Source: an uncultured Granulosicoccaceae bacterium
GTDB lineage: Bacteria; Pseudomonadota; Gammaproteobacteria; Granulosicoccales; Granulosicoccaceae
Length of the DNA: 42,074 nucleotides
Assembly: GCA_937923745.1 (NCBI GenBank)
Contig: CALDUO010000001.1
Coordinates: 1 to 42,074 of the forward strand
Reading direction: 5' to 3'
Position 1 is the stretch's first letter. Every line of letters starts with the position of its first letter. Position numbers and translations under genes: made by a program. The notes beneath the pieces were generated by a model. It was not told the DNA's origin. It ran no database searches and worked only from the letters and a program-made list of their open reading frames with translations. Shown here piece after piece: positions 1 through 10,820 of this stretch.

Positions 1-405
1 GCTTCAACAGCACGGCATACCCGCACAACGCAGCACCAACATAAAAACATAACAACCGCAGCCCTCTGTGCTTTGTCAGAACAGGGCCAAATCTGCGTTG
101 GACATCCCAAAGCCGCTTGTGGTTTGTGACTTATCGGTCAAGCATCCCCAATCCGGCAGTCTCATTATCGAAAAATCTATCATCTGCAACTACCAAAGTG
201 AAATATCTTAAACCGGATGCTTTCGAGCAAGCGCCTATGACCGCTTTAATCGTTAAAACGCTCTAAGTCATCACTGATACAGCGCCAAACACGCTTATCG
301 ATTGCTATCGAATAAGCCTTGGCCTGTTACCCACCAGAGACGCAAAAAAATCTACCAATTGTGACATACTGGCCCTATTGATTATCAGTGATAGGGATAA
401 ACTGT
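1..405. other. Gene-free left edge, possible truncated minus-strand frame
   Basis: No complete gene is visible here. On the minus strand a stop-free frame runs from about position 130 off the left edge and would encode a basic then hydrophobic segment ending ...CFYVGAALCGYAVLL. This could be the start of a membrane protein, but there is no ATG or GTG in that frame, so it is not called. An imperfect inverted repeat, CGCTTTAA / TTAAAACG, lies at 242-260 (7 of 8 pairs). The right part should hold the promoter of the lipoprotein gene at 406. Confidence 0.4.
373..396. promoter_or_regulatory. Palindromic operator-like site resembling tetO
   Basis: The perfect palindrome TATCAGTGATA lies at 383-393, flanked by CCCTAT at 373-378 and ATAGGG at 391-396. 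Its core differs from the classical TetR operator core CTATCAGTGATAG at one position. It ends about 10 nt before the ATG at 406 and overlaps the likely ribosome-binding sequence AGGGA, so a bound repressor would block expression of the lipoprotein gene. The resemblance may be chance; no tetR-like gene is in the window. Confidence 0.35.
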
Positions 406-1914
406 ATGAACGCCATTCAACCATGCAGCAACACCTCAGCCGAACTGCCCTACAAGGCCCTCAAATTTTTACGGCAAATCCAGCGCTATAAACACGGCAC
501 TGTTCTATCGGTAATTGTCACTACCCTATTGGTGGGCTGCAGCTCAGGCAGCTCGACGAACACGCCTGAGCAAACCGACACCACAGACCCTGTGGTCGCT
601 ACGCTCGATACCGCCAACCTTAAATCAACCGCCGCGAATGCATTCGGCACCAGTGTTGATACAGCCGTAATCGGTTTGCAAACAGTTACTGCGACTCAAC
701 ACTCTTCAGACACGTCACAAATTCGCACCCAGACCCGTGGCATTGTCAGTGCAGCCCTGAGCCTGAATGACAATTCCGCCACCACACGTGAAGACGGTAT
801 CATCACTGTCGACCCTGATGAAAATACCCTGTGCTCAGAGCTTCGTGCTGCGGGTGTTGTATCTGATTCTGAAATTCAGGCGTGTCAGCAATTAATGTCA
901 GACCTGACAGTAGAACTGCGGGCAACCAATCGCACGGCGGGCGTCGTCTCTTACCGTTTTCAGGATGTTAGCGTCATGACAACGCGTTACGCAGCGGACA
1001 GCGAAAGCATATCGGTAAATCTCAACGGCTTAAAGCAACTCTCTGATGCACGAGATGCTCTGGATCCGGCACAATTTGGGCAAACCCGAAGCCCTGCAAC
1101 ATTCGATGGCGAAGTGACCATAGCCGCAGCTACAACAACCAATCAAAACCAGGGCGTCGACATGGCTACGATGAGCGTGGCGATCACCAAACCGGTCACT
1201 GTCAGTGACATACAAACCAATGTATCCATCGGTAACGGCGAACTGTTAACACTGTCTGTAAACAACACGACTGGCGAAGGCACTATCGCAGTCGACATTG
1301 GGGCAGTATCAGCCAGCGCGCCCTTTCGCGACAGCGACACACTCAGCCTCCAATTGCAGGGAATTACTGCACGCGCCGACATTGCGGATAATGGCGAACA
1401 ACTGACTGTCAGTAATCTGGGCCTCGCCAAAGGCCCGTTGCTTTTAAATGTCAACTCTGTCGAAGCACTTACCCTGACAATGGAGACGTTTGGATTTACT
1501 GTCACAGAAAATAACCGCGATACGACAGATGCTCAGGCGAGTATCACGGTTGACCGCTCAATGGACATCAGTCTGATGTTAAATAATATGATGGGCATCG
1601 ATGAAGAAGCGAGCCGCAACCTGACTCAACTTTTCGAAGTCACTGCCCCTGCTGGCACCACCTTCGAAGGTGTTGGTATCAGCGATGAATTCGGCACTGA
1701 ATACAGTGCATTCAAACTCACCCTCGGCGGGCCGTTCATCAGCCGTATTGTTAGCACTGATGAGACCGGCAGCGTTTCTCAGTCAGTGGAGATTAACGAG
1801 GGGGCCTGTTTCGATTCAAGCAGCCTGACAGGCAGCGATTCTTCAGACAGCCGTTCGACAGACGGTGAAACACCGCAGGTCACTGAATCAGACACTGGTT
1901 TTTTACAGTGCTAG
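406..1914 (+). CDS. Predicted outer-membrane-type lipoprotein, unknown function
   Basis: I do not recognise this protein (502 aa from the ATG at 406). A GTG at 388 in frame is less likely because it lies inside a palindromic operator-like site, while AGGGAT stands just ahead of the ATG. After a long basic N-region (about 30 residues with several Lys/Arg) comes a hydrophobic stretch and the lipobox LLVGC, followed by a Ser/Thr/Asp/Glu-rich linker; this indicates export and lipidation by the Lol/Lsp system. The mature part is acidic, rich in Thr, Ser, Asn and Val, with alternating polar/hydrophobic residues suggesting beta structure. Only a few cysteines are present besides the lipid Cys, including one two residues from the C terminus. 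It converges with the next gene, sharing the bases CTAG, so that both genes end in TAG on opposite strands. A surface or periplasmic structural role is only a guess. Confidence 0.75.
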   Translation: MNAIQPCSNTSAELPYKALKFLRQIQRYKHGTVLSVIVTTLLVGCSSGSSTNTPEQTDTTDPVVATLDTANLKSTAANAFGTSVDTAVIGLQTVTATQHSSDTSQIRTQTRGIVSAALSLNDNSATTREDGIITVDPDENTLCSELRAAGVVSDSEIQACQQLMSDLTVELRATNRTAGVVSYRFQDVSVMTTRYAADSESISVNLNGLKQLSDARDALDPAQFGQTRSPATFDGEVTIAAATTTNQNQGVDMATMSVAITKPVTVSDIQTNVSIGNGELLTLSVNNTTGEGTIAVDIGAVSASAPFRDSDTLSLQLQGITARADIADNGEQLTVSNLGLAKGPLLLNVNSVEALTLTMETFGFTVTENNRDTTDAQASITVDRSMDISLMLNNMMGIDEEASRNLTQLFEVTAPAGTTFEGVGISDEFGTEYSAFKLTLGGPFISRIVSTDETGSVSQSVEINEGACFDSSSLTGSDSSDSRSTDGETPQVTESDTGFLQC

Positions 1915-3305
1915 CCCGGCTGACTCTGGCCATACTTGCCATCCGCTGCAATACTGAAATAAAGCGTCAGAGGGGCTGCCAGCAACATACCTAGCAGGCC
2001 ATTGAGTGCGGCACCCCAAAATAAAATAAAAAATATCATGATGCCTGAGTGCACCTTATGCTCGTTTAGCTTTTTAAAATGAGGCCGCTTTAAAATGACA
2101 TATTCATCAATCATATACCCGAATACGCCACCGGCACACACCGCCAAACTTGTCGAAATCGCGAGTTTATCCAGCGACAACATAACAATACCAAAAACCA
2201 GAAAAGCAACAGTACCAAGATTCGGAAAATAGTTTAGCAGTCCAAAGAAAACCGCAAGCCCCAGCGCCATTGGCGCATTTTGAAAAACAAAACCTACCCA
2301 CAACGCGACAAAGAAAACCACGATGTACATCAATACAGCCAGCGTTTGTTTTTGAAAGTACAGCTCAAGCACGTCTCTGAATAACAGAAAATTATCCGTG
2401 AAACGTTGGCTGGTATCAGTGCCCTTCTCTGCAAAAAAGCCAATAGCCCTTTCGACATTTCCCCGGTCCAGCCGGTTTGACATCATGTAGAACATGAACT
2501 GAGGCAGCACGATCCAGGTGGCCAGTGAAACAATCAACGTGAAAACGCCAGACCCGAGCGCACCCATGATACCGGTCAATGTCACACCCAGTTTCGACAT
2601 AAGCGCCGGGGCGATCTCTGCCAAAATGTTTTGTGCTGCGGCTGTCCACGCCTCTTTTTGAGTACTGTCTTTCAGTTGTTCTATGTACGCCTTAATTTGA
2701 TCAGAATCCAGATTCATCCTCTGCAGATACCCCAGCAGGTACTCTCTGACTACCTCAAAATTCGTGACAATATTGGCACCGAAATGAGCGAACTGCTCAG
2801 TGATAACCGCAGAACCAAAGTGAAAAATCAGGAATCCAAAGCCCAACGGAATCAGTAATGTCACCAAGAAGTAGACAATATCCACGACTAAATTCAGGAC
2901 AGGTTTCCTCGACAGCTCGTCATTACCAGCATCAGGAATGATCCTACCTTCGCGAACCATAAAGGCATTTTTGGCAAATGCGTTACCGCGGCGTTTAATC
3001 TGATCAAAGCACGGTCGCAACGTGATTGCTATAACAAACGCAACCAATAACGGCGTGAGCACACCCGACACATACCGTATTCCCCATATTAATACGACCA
3101 CCAGGATAACCAACAGGAACACGTTCAGAAATTCTGACAGGTCGATTTTATTGGCAAATTTTTTCTGAGGCATACGCTCTGACATCCTGTTTATGGTGTC
3201 GTTTTGAAGGTGAAACAGTGATAACGTGGCCATTCCCATTCCGACCACCCCTACAGTATCAAAAATTAAGAAAATTAAAACCCACGCAACCCACGGAAAA
3301 TCCAA
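1911..3305 (-). CDS. AI-2E family (UPF0118/PerM-like) membrane transporter
   Basis: A 464-aa polytopic membrane protein of the AI-2E transporter family, whose members are proposed exporters or antiporters of small molecules; the substrate here is unknown. Visible support: paired hydrophobic helices near residues 60-95 (VFLLVILVVVLIWGIRYVSG, then LTPLLVAFVIAITLRP), a helix pair near 135-165, an amphipathic central region with many charged residues (about 180-230), and a C-terminal bundle including LGLLNYFPNLG-like sequence GLLNYFPNLGTVAFLVFGI, which is typical of the family. Usual length is about 350-380 aa. This copy is longer because of an extra N-terminal hydrophobic segment and a loop insertion around residues 105-125. 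The start is uncertain: the longest frame begins with TTG at 3305 and no clear Shine-Dalgarno sequence is seen. A later Met start (near residue 41) would remove the first hydrophobic segment. Confidence 0.85.
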   Translation of the reverse strand: MDFPWVAWVLIFLIFDTVGVVGMGMATLSLFHLQNDTINRMSERMPQKKFANKIDLSEFLNVFLLVILVVVLIWGIRYVSGVLTPLLVAFVIAITLRPCFDQIKRRGNAFAKNAFMVREGRIIPDAGNDELSRKPVLNLVVDIVYFLVTLLIPLGFGFLIFHFGSAVITEQFAHFGANIVTNFEVVREYLLGYLQRMNLDSDQIKAYIEQLKDSTQKEAWTAAAQNILAEIAPALMSKLGVTLTGIMGALGSGVFTLIVSLATWIVLPQFMFYMMSNRLDRGNVERAIGFFAEKGTDTSQRFTDNFLLFRDVLELYFQKQTLAVLMYIVVFFVALWVGFVFQNAPMALGLAVFFGLLNYFPNLGTVAFLVFGIVMLSLDKLAISTSLAVCAGGVFGYMIDEYVILKRPHFKKLNEHKVHSGIMIFFILFWGAALNGLLGMLLAAPLTLYFSIAADGKYGQSQPG

Positions 3306-3395
3306 TCAGCGATGCATGCTCCAATCAACACACAGCAATATCGCCGCTGAAAACTGACTAAGGCCAAACCATCGGACGTTTGGCACAAAGAAAAC

Positions 3396-3409
3396 AAACG
3401 CAAGCGTTT
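3396..3409. promoter_or_regulatory. Short palindrome AAACGCAAGCGTTT upstream of AI-2E gene
   Basis: AAACGC and GCGTTT form a perfect 6-bp inverted repeat around AA. The A/T-rich arms with a CG step resemble LacI-family half-sites. It lies about 90 nt upstream of the AI-2E-type gene start on the minus strand, where an operator would fit. No matching regulator gene is in the window. The rest of 3306-3584 is purine-rich with an irregular GGTGGC-AGGG repeat at about 3440-3470 and no gene. Confidence 0.25.
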
Positions 3410-3584
3410 CACCAGCGGAGTGGCAAAGGAATAACAGAGAGGTGGCGAAGGGGTGGCAGAGGGGTAGATAGATTAAATTAACGCCGTTCCAGAGGCGCCA
3501 AAGGAGATGAGGCTAAACGTCAAGCGCGGCAGGAGCCAAAAGCGCTAAAGAGTGTGGGTATCGACAGTAATCAGTCAACAGTAA

Positions 3585-4367
3585 TCAGTAAACACAACTC
3601 ACACACCGATAATCAATCTCACTGCCGTCGTCGGCGGTAAACGTGAGTCGGACCCAGCGTTTTTGGGTGTCGTACCAGACATCGGCACGGAATCCGCGCT
3701 CGTATCGGTAACGCTGTGCCTGCACGATGGTGTGGCTCGATTCATCGGCTGCCGGCAACGCGACGCGCTCAAATCCCATCGATTTGATTTTCAGTGCATA
3801 GACCTTACCGTGAACCGTGTGATAGACACGCGACTCATCCAACACTGATTTATGCCAGTGATTACTCGGGTAGTTGACCAAAGGAGCTGAACGGGATTTG
3901 CCGGCATCGGTCACCGTTAACACACGAGGCGTTGCGATGGCTTCTATGATTCTCGGTTTCTTGCGGTTATCGATTATCGTTGATTCTACCGAGACGAGCG
4001 TGTTGTTCTCCCACAACTCTTTTGACTCGTAACTGTAACGGTATACCGGTATGCCCAAATAGCTGACCTGCAAGCTCGAATTGACCACCACAGAAAGACT
4101 GTTACCCGACGGTTTAAAATCAACCGTGTGCTCACCAACCTTTTTATCATTTCGATACACATAGTAAAGAGCTGAATCGCCATAGAGCTCAATGGGATCA
4201 ACCGTTGAGAAACCCGGCGCAGGTTTGCGGACTGTTTGGGCGTGTGTCGGTGCAGCGACAATGGCCAAAAATAGAAGCGCAAAACACACCACGGCACAGC
4301 ATCGACACACGAGAGGCTTACCCGCCAGTAGAGGCTGTGTTGCTTGTTTGGATGGTATTGCGATCAT
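3585..4367 (-). CDS. DUF6134-like exported protein
   Basis: A 260-aa protein with an N-terminal signal peptide: basic start, hydrophobic core CFALLFLAIVAAP and a cleavage-like site THAQT near residue 44. The mature part reads YYVYRNDKKVGEHTVDF ... LQVSYLGIPVYRYSYESKELWENNTL, the pattern of DUF6134, a periplasmic all-beta family related in shape to DUF3108 proteins. The function of that family is not established. The C terminus ends in a Cys pair (YRCVSCVY) that could form a disulphide. It lies 20 nt after hopJ on the same strand and is probably the last gene of the leuA-malic enzyme-hopJ run. The family assignment is from remembered sequence pattern and is moderately sure; the signal peptide is clear. 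Confidence 0.7.
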   Translation of the reverse strand: MIAIPSKQATQPLLAGKPLVCRCCAVVCFALLFLAIVAAPTHAQTVRKPAPGFSTVDPIELYGDSALYYVYRNDKKVGEHTVDFKPSGNSLSVVVNSSLQVSYLGIPVYRYSYESKELWENNTLVSVESTIIDNRKKPRIIEAIATPRVLTVTDAGKSRSAPLVNYPSNHWHKSVLDESRVYHTVHGKVYALKIKSMGFERVALPAADESSHTIVQAQRYRYERGFRADVWYDTQKRWVRLTFTADDGSEIDYRCVSCVY

Positions 4368-4387
4368 CGATTCCGAATGTTGTGCGG

Positions 4388-4753
4388 CTAGTGTTTGGCC
4401 AAGAGTGCGACACCATCGAACTCAATCTCTTCCCAACCGGTTCTCATAAACTGCCGAATATTACTGTGGCTGTCACCACCCGGCGTTTTCAGGACATCGG
4501 CTCGATAATAGGCACCGAAGCAGTACAGCGTCTCGTTAACCGTGAAGTCGTGAAGCCTCGCAAATGCAAACAACCGGCACGACCCACTGTTTTGCCCTGG
4601 TTCGTTAAAAATAGGGCCGTTACGAAACGCCACTGGTGTGAACGTATACCACTGCTCAATCAGTGCCGCGACATCTGTGAACTCGATGGACTCGGGTGCG
4701 GACTCCAATCGGTGACGCAGTAACGCTATTTCTGTTGAACGTTCAGTTGTCAT
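4388..4753 (-). CDS. HopJ type III effector family protein
   Basis: A 121-aa protein that matches the HopJ family over its whole length. Core signatures are visible: EFTDVAALIEQWYTFTPVAFRNG near residues 18-45, then the highly conserved NEPGQNSGSCRLFAFARL, then LYCFGAYYRADVL, and the C-terminal HSNIRQFMRTGWEEIEFDG. The family was named after a Pseudomonas syringae effector, but it is widespread in free-living proteobacteria that have no type III system, so the name says little about function here. No secretion genes are nearby. Its ATG overlaps the malic enzyme stop codon (ATGA at 4750-4753), indicating translational coupling with the metabolic gene upstream and suggesting a housekeeping role. 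Confidence 0.88.
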   Translation of the reverse strand: MTTERSTEIALLRHRLESAPESIEFTDVAALIEQWYTFTPVAFRNGPIFNEPGQNSGSCRLFAFARLHDFTVNETLYCFGAYYRADVLKTPGGDSHSNIRQFMRTGWEEIEFDGVALLAKH

Positions 4754-7047
4754 ACAGTTTGTTTTTTCTTCTTACTCAATTTGGCATCAATGGCATCGAC
4801 CGCAGCTATCGCACACATATTGACGATACCGCGCACGGTGGCCGACTCAGTCACGACATGCACAGGACGTTTCATTCCCATCAGCATCGGACCCACCGGC
4901 AATCCACTCGCCAATGATTTGGTGGTGTTATAGGTGATGTTTGCTGCATCCAGATTTGGCATCACCAACAGATTCGCGCCGCCTTTGAATCCAGCTGCCG
5001 GAAATACCCGATTCCGGATGTCTTGGTCCAATGCAGCGTCGGCATGCATTTCACCCTCAACTGAAAGCTCTGGATGCCTCTTGCTCAAAATCTTTCTGGC
5101 TGTACGCATTTTTCGTGCACTTTTGTTGTTTCGACTGCCAAAGTTGGAGTGCGACAGTAACCCTATCTTGGGTTCCATCCCAAAACGCCTGACCATATCG
5201 GCGGCCATCACCGCGGTTTCGGCAATTTCTTTGGCCGAAGGGTTTACCGTGACATGTGTGTCGGTCAAAAAATACGTACCGGTATCGAGGATCATCAGCA
5301 TCAGCGCCGAGCAGTCGGTCACACTCTTTCGAATGCCGACTATGTCACACAGATATCGAAGGTGCCGCGCATAGGCACCTTGTGTTCCACAAATCAGTGC
5401 ATCAGCCTCATGGTTGCGTACCATCAAAGCGCCGAGTGCTGTACCACGCGTGCGAATAACGTTGGACGCATATTCCGGGGATACACCGCTGCGCCCCATG
5501 ATTTCGAGGTATTGCTCGACGTGTCGCTCATAAGACGGATTTTTGGCAGGATCGACGATGTCAAAACCCTCGCCAATTTTCAGACGAAGCCCCGCTCGCG
5601 CAATTTGGGCCGCAATGATTTCCTCGCGCCCAATCAGCACCGGATGACAGATACCGTCATCAATCAGTACCTGTACCGCGCTGAGCACACGCGCTGACTC
5701 ACCTTCAGCCAAAACCACCCGTTGCATGGATTGCTGCGCTCGCTCAAACACGGGTTTCATGACCAGGCCCGAACGAAAGACAAACTGCCGCAGCTTTCTG
5801 GAGTAGGCGTTAAAATCTGTGATGGGACGTGTGGCGACCCCACTGTCCATGGCCGCTTTGGCAACCCGAGGGGGAATGTCGGTCATTAATCGTGGGTCAA
5901 ACGGTTTGGGTATCAGGTAGTCGCGACCGAACCGAAAAGGCTCACCACCATACGCGGCCGATACAACATCAGACGCCTCTTTGGTGGCGATATCCGCCAA
6001 CGCCTCTACGCAGGCGATTTTCATTGCCTCATTAATAACGGTGGCGCCGGCATCCAGCGCGCCGCGGAACAAAAACGGAAAACACAGCACGTTGTTCACC
6101 TGGTTCGGAAAATCAGAACGACCGGTGGCCATAATCGCATCATCGCGCACTGACCGGACCACCTCTGGACTCACCTCGGGTTCAGGATTTGCCAACGCCA
6201 GAATAAACGGATCAGCTGCCATACCGGCAACTGCGTCGGCAGACAACACATTGGGCGCTGACAACCCCAGAAAAATATCCGCACCGGCGATGACGTCGTC
6301 GAGCACACGCGCTTGCGTGTCCTGGGCAAAGACAGACTTGTAGGGATCCATTAATGTGCCACGACCCTCGTACACAACCCCTTCGATATCACATACAAAG
6401 ATATTCTCTTTTTTAAGCCCCATAACCACCAACAGATTCAGGCAGGCCAAGGCCGCAGCGCCAGCACCGGAGCACACAAGCTTTACATCGGAGAGCGACT
6501 TCCCGGCAATGCGCAGCCCGTTTCGAACAGCGGCAGCAACTACAATGGCGGTACCATGCTGGTCGTCGTGGAACACCGGGATGTTCATACGTTCGCGTAG
6601 CTGTTTCTCGATTTCGAAGCATTCAGGCGCTTTGATATCTTCGAGATTAATGCCGCCAAACGTTGGCTCCAGTAACGCTACCGCATCAACGAACCTATCC
6701 ACATCGGTGGTGTCGAGCTCCAAATCAAACACATCAACGTTGGCAAACTTTTTAAACAGAACCGCTTTTCCCTCCATCACCGGCTTGGACGCAAGTGCAC
6801 CAATAGCACCCAAACCCAGTACGGCGGTGCCATTGGTGATGACCCCCACCAAATTACTTTTGGCCGTCAGTGTGGCAGCCTCTACCGGGTCTTCGCTGAT
6901 GGCCTGACAGGCGTAAGCCACACCCGGCGAATAGGCCAGCGCCAAATCGCGTTGATTAACCATACGTTTGGTGGCGCTGATTTCGAGCTTGCCGGGACGC
7001 GGATACCGGTGGTAGTCGAGTGCGGCTTCTTTCAGATCATCAGTCAT
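4750..7047 (-). CDS. maeB: NADP-dependent malic enzyme, MaeB type with PTA domain
   Basis: A 765-aa enzyme predicted to convert malate to pyruvate and CO2 with reduction of NADP+, in the cytosol. The N-terminal malic enzyme part (residues 1-430) shows LALAYSPGVAYACQAI, the metal/substrate segment GGINLEDIKAPECFEIE, FHDDQHGTAIV, and the Rossmann motif VCSGAGAAALACLNLL. The C-terminal half (about 430-760) is a phosphotransacetylase-like domain (VVLAEGES at its start, GPMLMGMKRPVHVV near its end), which in MaeB enzymes binds acetyl-CoA as a regulator rather than acting as an enzyme. Length is normal for MaeB. It starts 15 nt after leuA and overlaps hopJ by 4 nt, so the genes are probably co-transcribed. 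Malic enzyme supplies pyruvate and NADPH, which fits a link with branched-chain amino acid synthesis, although that link is inference. Confidence 0.95.
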   Translation of the reverse strand: MTDDLKEAALDYHRYPRPGKLEISATKRMVNQRDLALAYSPGVAYACQAISEDPVEAATLTAKSNLVGVITNGTAVLGLGAIGALASKPVMEGKAVLFKKFANVDVFDLELDTTDVDRFVDAVALLEPTFGGINLEDIKAPECFEIEKQLRERMNIPVFHDDQHGTAIVVAAAVRNGLRIAGKSLSDVKLVCSGAGAAALACLNLLVVMGLKKENIFVCDIEGVVYEGRGTLMDPYKSVFAQDTQARVLDDVIAGADIFLGLSAPNVLSADAVAGMAADPFILALANPEPEVSPEVVRSVRDDAIMATGRSDFPNQVNNVLCFPFLFRGALDAGATVINEAMKIACVEALADIATKEASDVVSAAYGGEPFRFGRDYLIPKPFDPRLMTDIPPRVAKAAMDSGVATRPITDFNAYSRKLRQFVFRSGLVMKPVFERAQQSMQRVVLAEGESARVLSAVQVLIDDGICHPVLIGREEIIAAQIARAGLRLKIGEGFDIVDPAKNPSYERHVEQYLEIMGRSGVSPEYASNVIRTRGTALGALMVRNHEADALICGTQGAYARHLRYLCDIVGIRKSVTDCSALMLMILDTGTYFLTDTHVTVNPSAKEIAETAVMAADMVRRFGMEPKIGLLSHSNFGSRNNKSARKMRTARKILSKRHPELSVEGEMHADAALDQDIRNRVFPAAGFKGGANLLVMPNLDAANITYNTTKSLASGLPVGPMLMGMKRPVHVVTESATVRGIVNMCAIAAVDAIDAKLSKKKKQTV

Positions 7048-7062
7048 GTCAGATACACGTGG

Positions 7063-9183
<2,121 letters not shown>

Positions 9184-9645
9184 TTATGTATCCTCGGAAA
9201 CGCTATGGTGACCTTCGCCGTGGCCGCGACCACTGTTTGCGCCGCTGGCGTCATCGGTGCTGCGAGCAGACCCTTGATCAGCGCCATGCCCTGCATCATG
9301 TCCAGAGACACGCCCGTCATGAGACCCAGAGGCAGAGCCAGATTTGGCGGCCTCACCACTGGTGAGTAAGGGGCGAAACAGAGGCTCAAGCCCATTCAGC
9401 TTAATTTCGTACACCAGTGCCATTTGTTGTCCCAGCTTCCCGCGCGGAAACCCGGTCTGCTTAAACCAGACGACATAGGGCTCCGGTAACTCCAACAGTG
9501 GCCTTCCCTCATATTTACCAAACGGCATGATCTGCCGCACAGCCGCCAACATCTCGCTCATCCGCTCGTCATCAAGGACTGCGTCATCGGGCGGGGACTC
9601 GCTTCCTACCCCACCCTGTTCGGCAGGCGGTGATTGTTCAGTCAT
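9184..9645 (-). CDS. DUF3820 family protein with Gly/Ser/His-rich tail
   Basis: A 153-aa protein. Residues about 28-95 carry the DUF3820 signature (also called putative quorum-sensing-regulated virulence factor): MPFGKYEGRPLLELPEPYVVWF, then GFPRGKLGQQMALVYEIKLNGLEPLFRPL. The family is usually 70-80 aa and of unknown biochemical role; it is common in gammaproteobacteria. Here it has an acidic N-terminal extension and a disordered C-terminal tail of about 55 residues rich in Gly, Ser, Asp and His, including GHDAGHGADQG and GHGEGHH. The ATG at 9645 overlaps the end of the EamA gene by 8 nt and GGGTGA stands just ahead of it, so it is translationally coupled to the transporter. The His-rich tail could bind metal, which is speculation. 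Confidence 0.85.
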   Translation of the reverse strand: MTEQSPPAEQGGVGSESPPDDAVLDDERMSEMLAAVRQIMPFGKYEGRPLLELPEPYVVWFKQTGFPRGKLGQQMALVYEIKLNGLEPLFRPLLTSGEAAKSGSASGSHDGRVSGHDAGHGADQGSARSTDDASGANSGRGHGEGHHSVSEDT

Positions 9646-10738
9646 TCACCCGGTCTCTTTCATCAGTGTCAGATTCTGACGGCAACGCTTGAGGGCCAGC
9701 GGCCATGCGCAAATTACGGGTTCGCAGTATAGGCTGAGTGACCGAGGCCACGACCTCACGCCACACGAACAGCAACCCGGACAAAATAATCACGACCGAG
9801 CCAATCAACACATATCGGTCTGGCGAATCACCAAACAACAGCATGCCAAAAATAATGGCCCAGATCATTTGGCTGTACTGCATTGGCGCGACAAACTGCG
9901 CCTCACTAACCCGGTACGCGGTAATCAGCAATGTCTGCGCAATCACACTGAGCAATCCTATGGCCGCGAGGGTCAGTACGGTGGTTCCATCCATGGGTTG
10001 GTAGTGAAAAATAACAAAGACACCTGTCACCGTAAAGTTAACCAGCATGGGATACAAAATAAGTGTGCCACTGTGTTCCCGAGCGCCTATTTTGCGGGTC
10101 ACTATTGCGGTCAGCGCAACACTGGCTGCAGCGCCTAGTCCGGCCAGATGACCGAGAGAAAAATTGGACTGGCCGGGGCGCAAAACAATAAGTACGCCTG
10201 CCAATCCGGCAGCAATTGCTACCCACCGAATTAACCGCACCTTTTCACCCAGTACCGGTATGGCCAGTATGGTGATCAGCACCGGTGCCGCAAAAATCAG
10301 CGGGTACACCTCTGTCATTGGCAGCACAGAAAACGCGTAAAACGCACACAGCAATGAACCCAACGTGAACAGACACCGAAGCGCCACCAACCCGGGCAAC
10401 GCCGGGCGCAGTGATTTCTTCTGCTGATCTACCGCCAAAAAAAACGTAAACGGCACAAAACTGAACAACACTACAAAGAAGGCTACCTGAAATACCGAAT
10501 AACCCTGCACACTCTTGATGAGCGCATCGTGTGTCGAGAATGTTGCGAAAGCGGCCAGCGCATAACCGACGCCTTTAAACATAGAGCCGGGCCCGGATAC
10601 AGACGCTGATTCGGGCTGCGAACCGGGCTGCAAATCAGGCTGCGGCCCCGCCTCGGAGCCGGGCATGGGCCGCTCAGCCTCCTGGCGGGAGGACAGGATG
10701 TCCGTATCATTTCGAGAAGGCGGCATACGAGTTGTCAT
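9638..10738 (-). CDS. EamA/DMT family membrane transporter
   Basis: A 10-helix drug/metabolite transporter protein with two EamA repeats. From the ATG at 10738 it has 366 aa. The first repeat runs from GYALAAFATFSTHDALIKSV through YPLIFAAPVLITILAIPVLGEKVRLIRWVAI; the second runs from LAGLGAAASVALTAIVTRKI through VAPMQYSQMIWAIIFGMLLFGDSPDRYVLIG. Such carriers exchange amino acids or other small metabolites at the inner membrane; the substrate cannot be read from sequence. A soluble Pro/Gln/Ser/Gly-rich segment of about 50 residues precedes the first helix and is not typical. The start is uncertain: the longest frame begins with GTG at 10798, which would almost reach the divergent gene, while Met codons at 10738 and 10726 leave room for a promoter. 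It overlaps the DUF3820 gene by 8 nt. Confidence 0.88.
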   Translation of the reverse strand: MTTRMPPSRNDTDILSSRQEAERPMPGSEAGPQPDLQPGSQPESASVSGPGSMFKGVGYALAAFATFSTHDALIKSVQGYSVFQVAFFVVLFSFVPFTFFLAVDQQKKSLRPALPGLVALRCLFTLGSLLCAFYAFSVLPMTEVYPLIFAAPVLITILAIPVLGEKVRLIRWVAIAAGLAGVLIVLRPGQSNFSLGHLAGLGAAASVALTAIVTRKIGAREHSGTLILYPMLVNFTVTGVFVIFHYQPMDGTTVLTLAAIGLLSVIAQTLLITAYRVSEAQFVAPMQYSQMIWAIIFGMLLFGDSPDRYVLIGSVVIILSGLLFVWREVVASVTQPILRTRNLRMAAGPQALPSESDTDERDRVND

Positions 10739-10820
10739 ACGTGGTGTGGTATTGTTGTGGTCACTGTTAATTCTACCCGTCTTGTGAGTGATTACCACTC
10801 ACTCGATTCTCTGGAGTCCC

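Noticed and set aside
1-130. Minus-strand open frame with hydrophobic content running off the left edge
   Set aside because: There is no ATG or GTG in frame and only about 40 codons are visible, so it cannot be supported as a gene.
4388-4753. HopJ as evidence of a type III secretion locus or pathogenicity island
   Set aside because: No secretion or chaperone genes are nearby and the gene is embedded in a metabolic gene run; the family is common outside pathogens.
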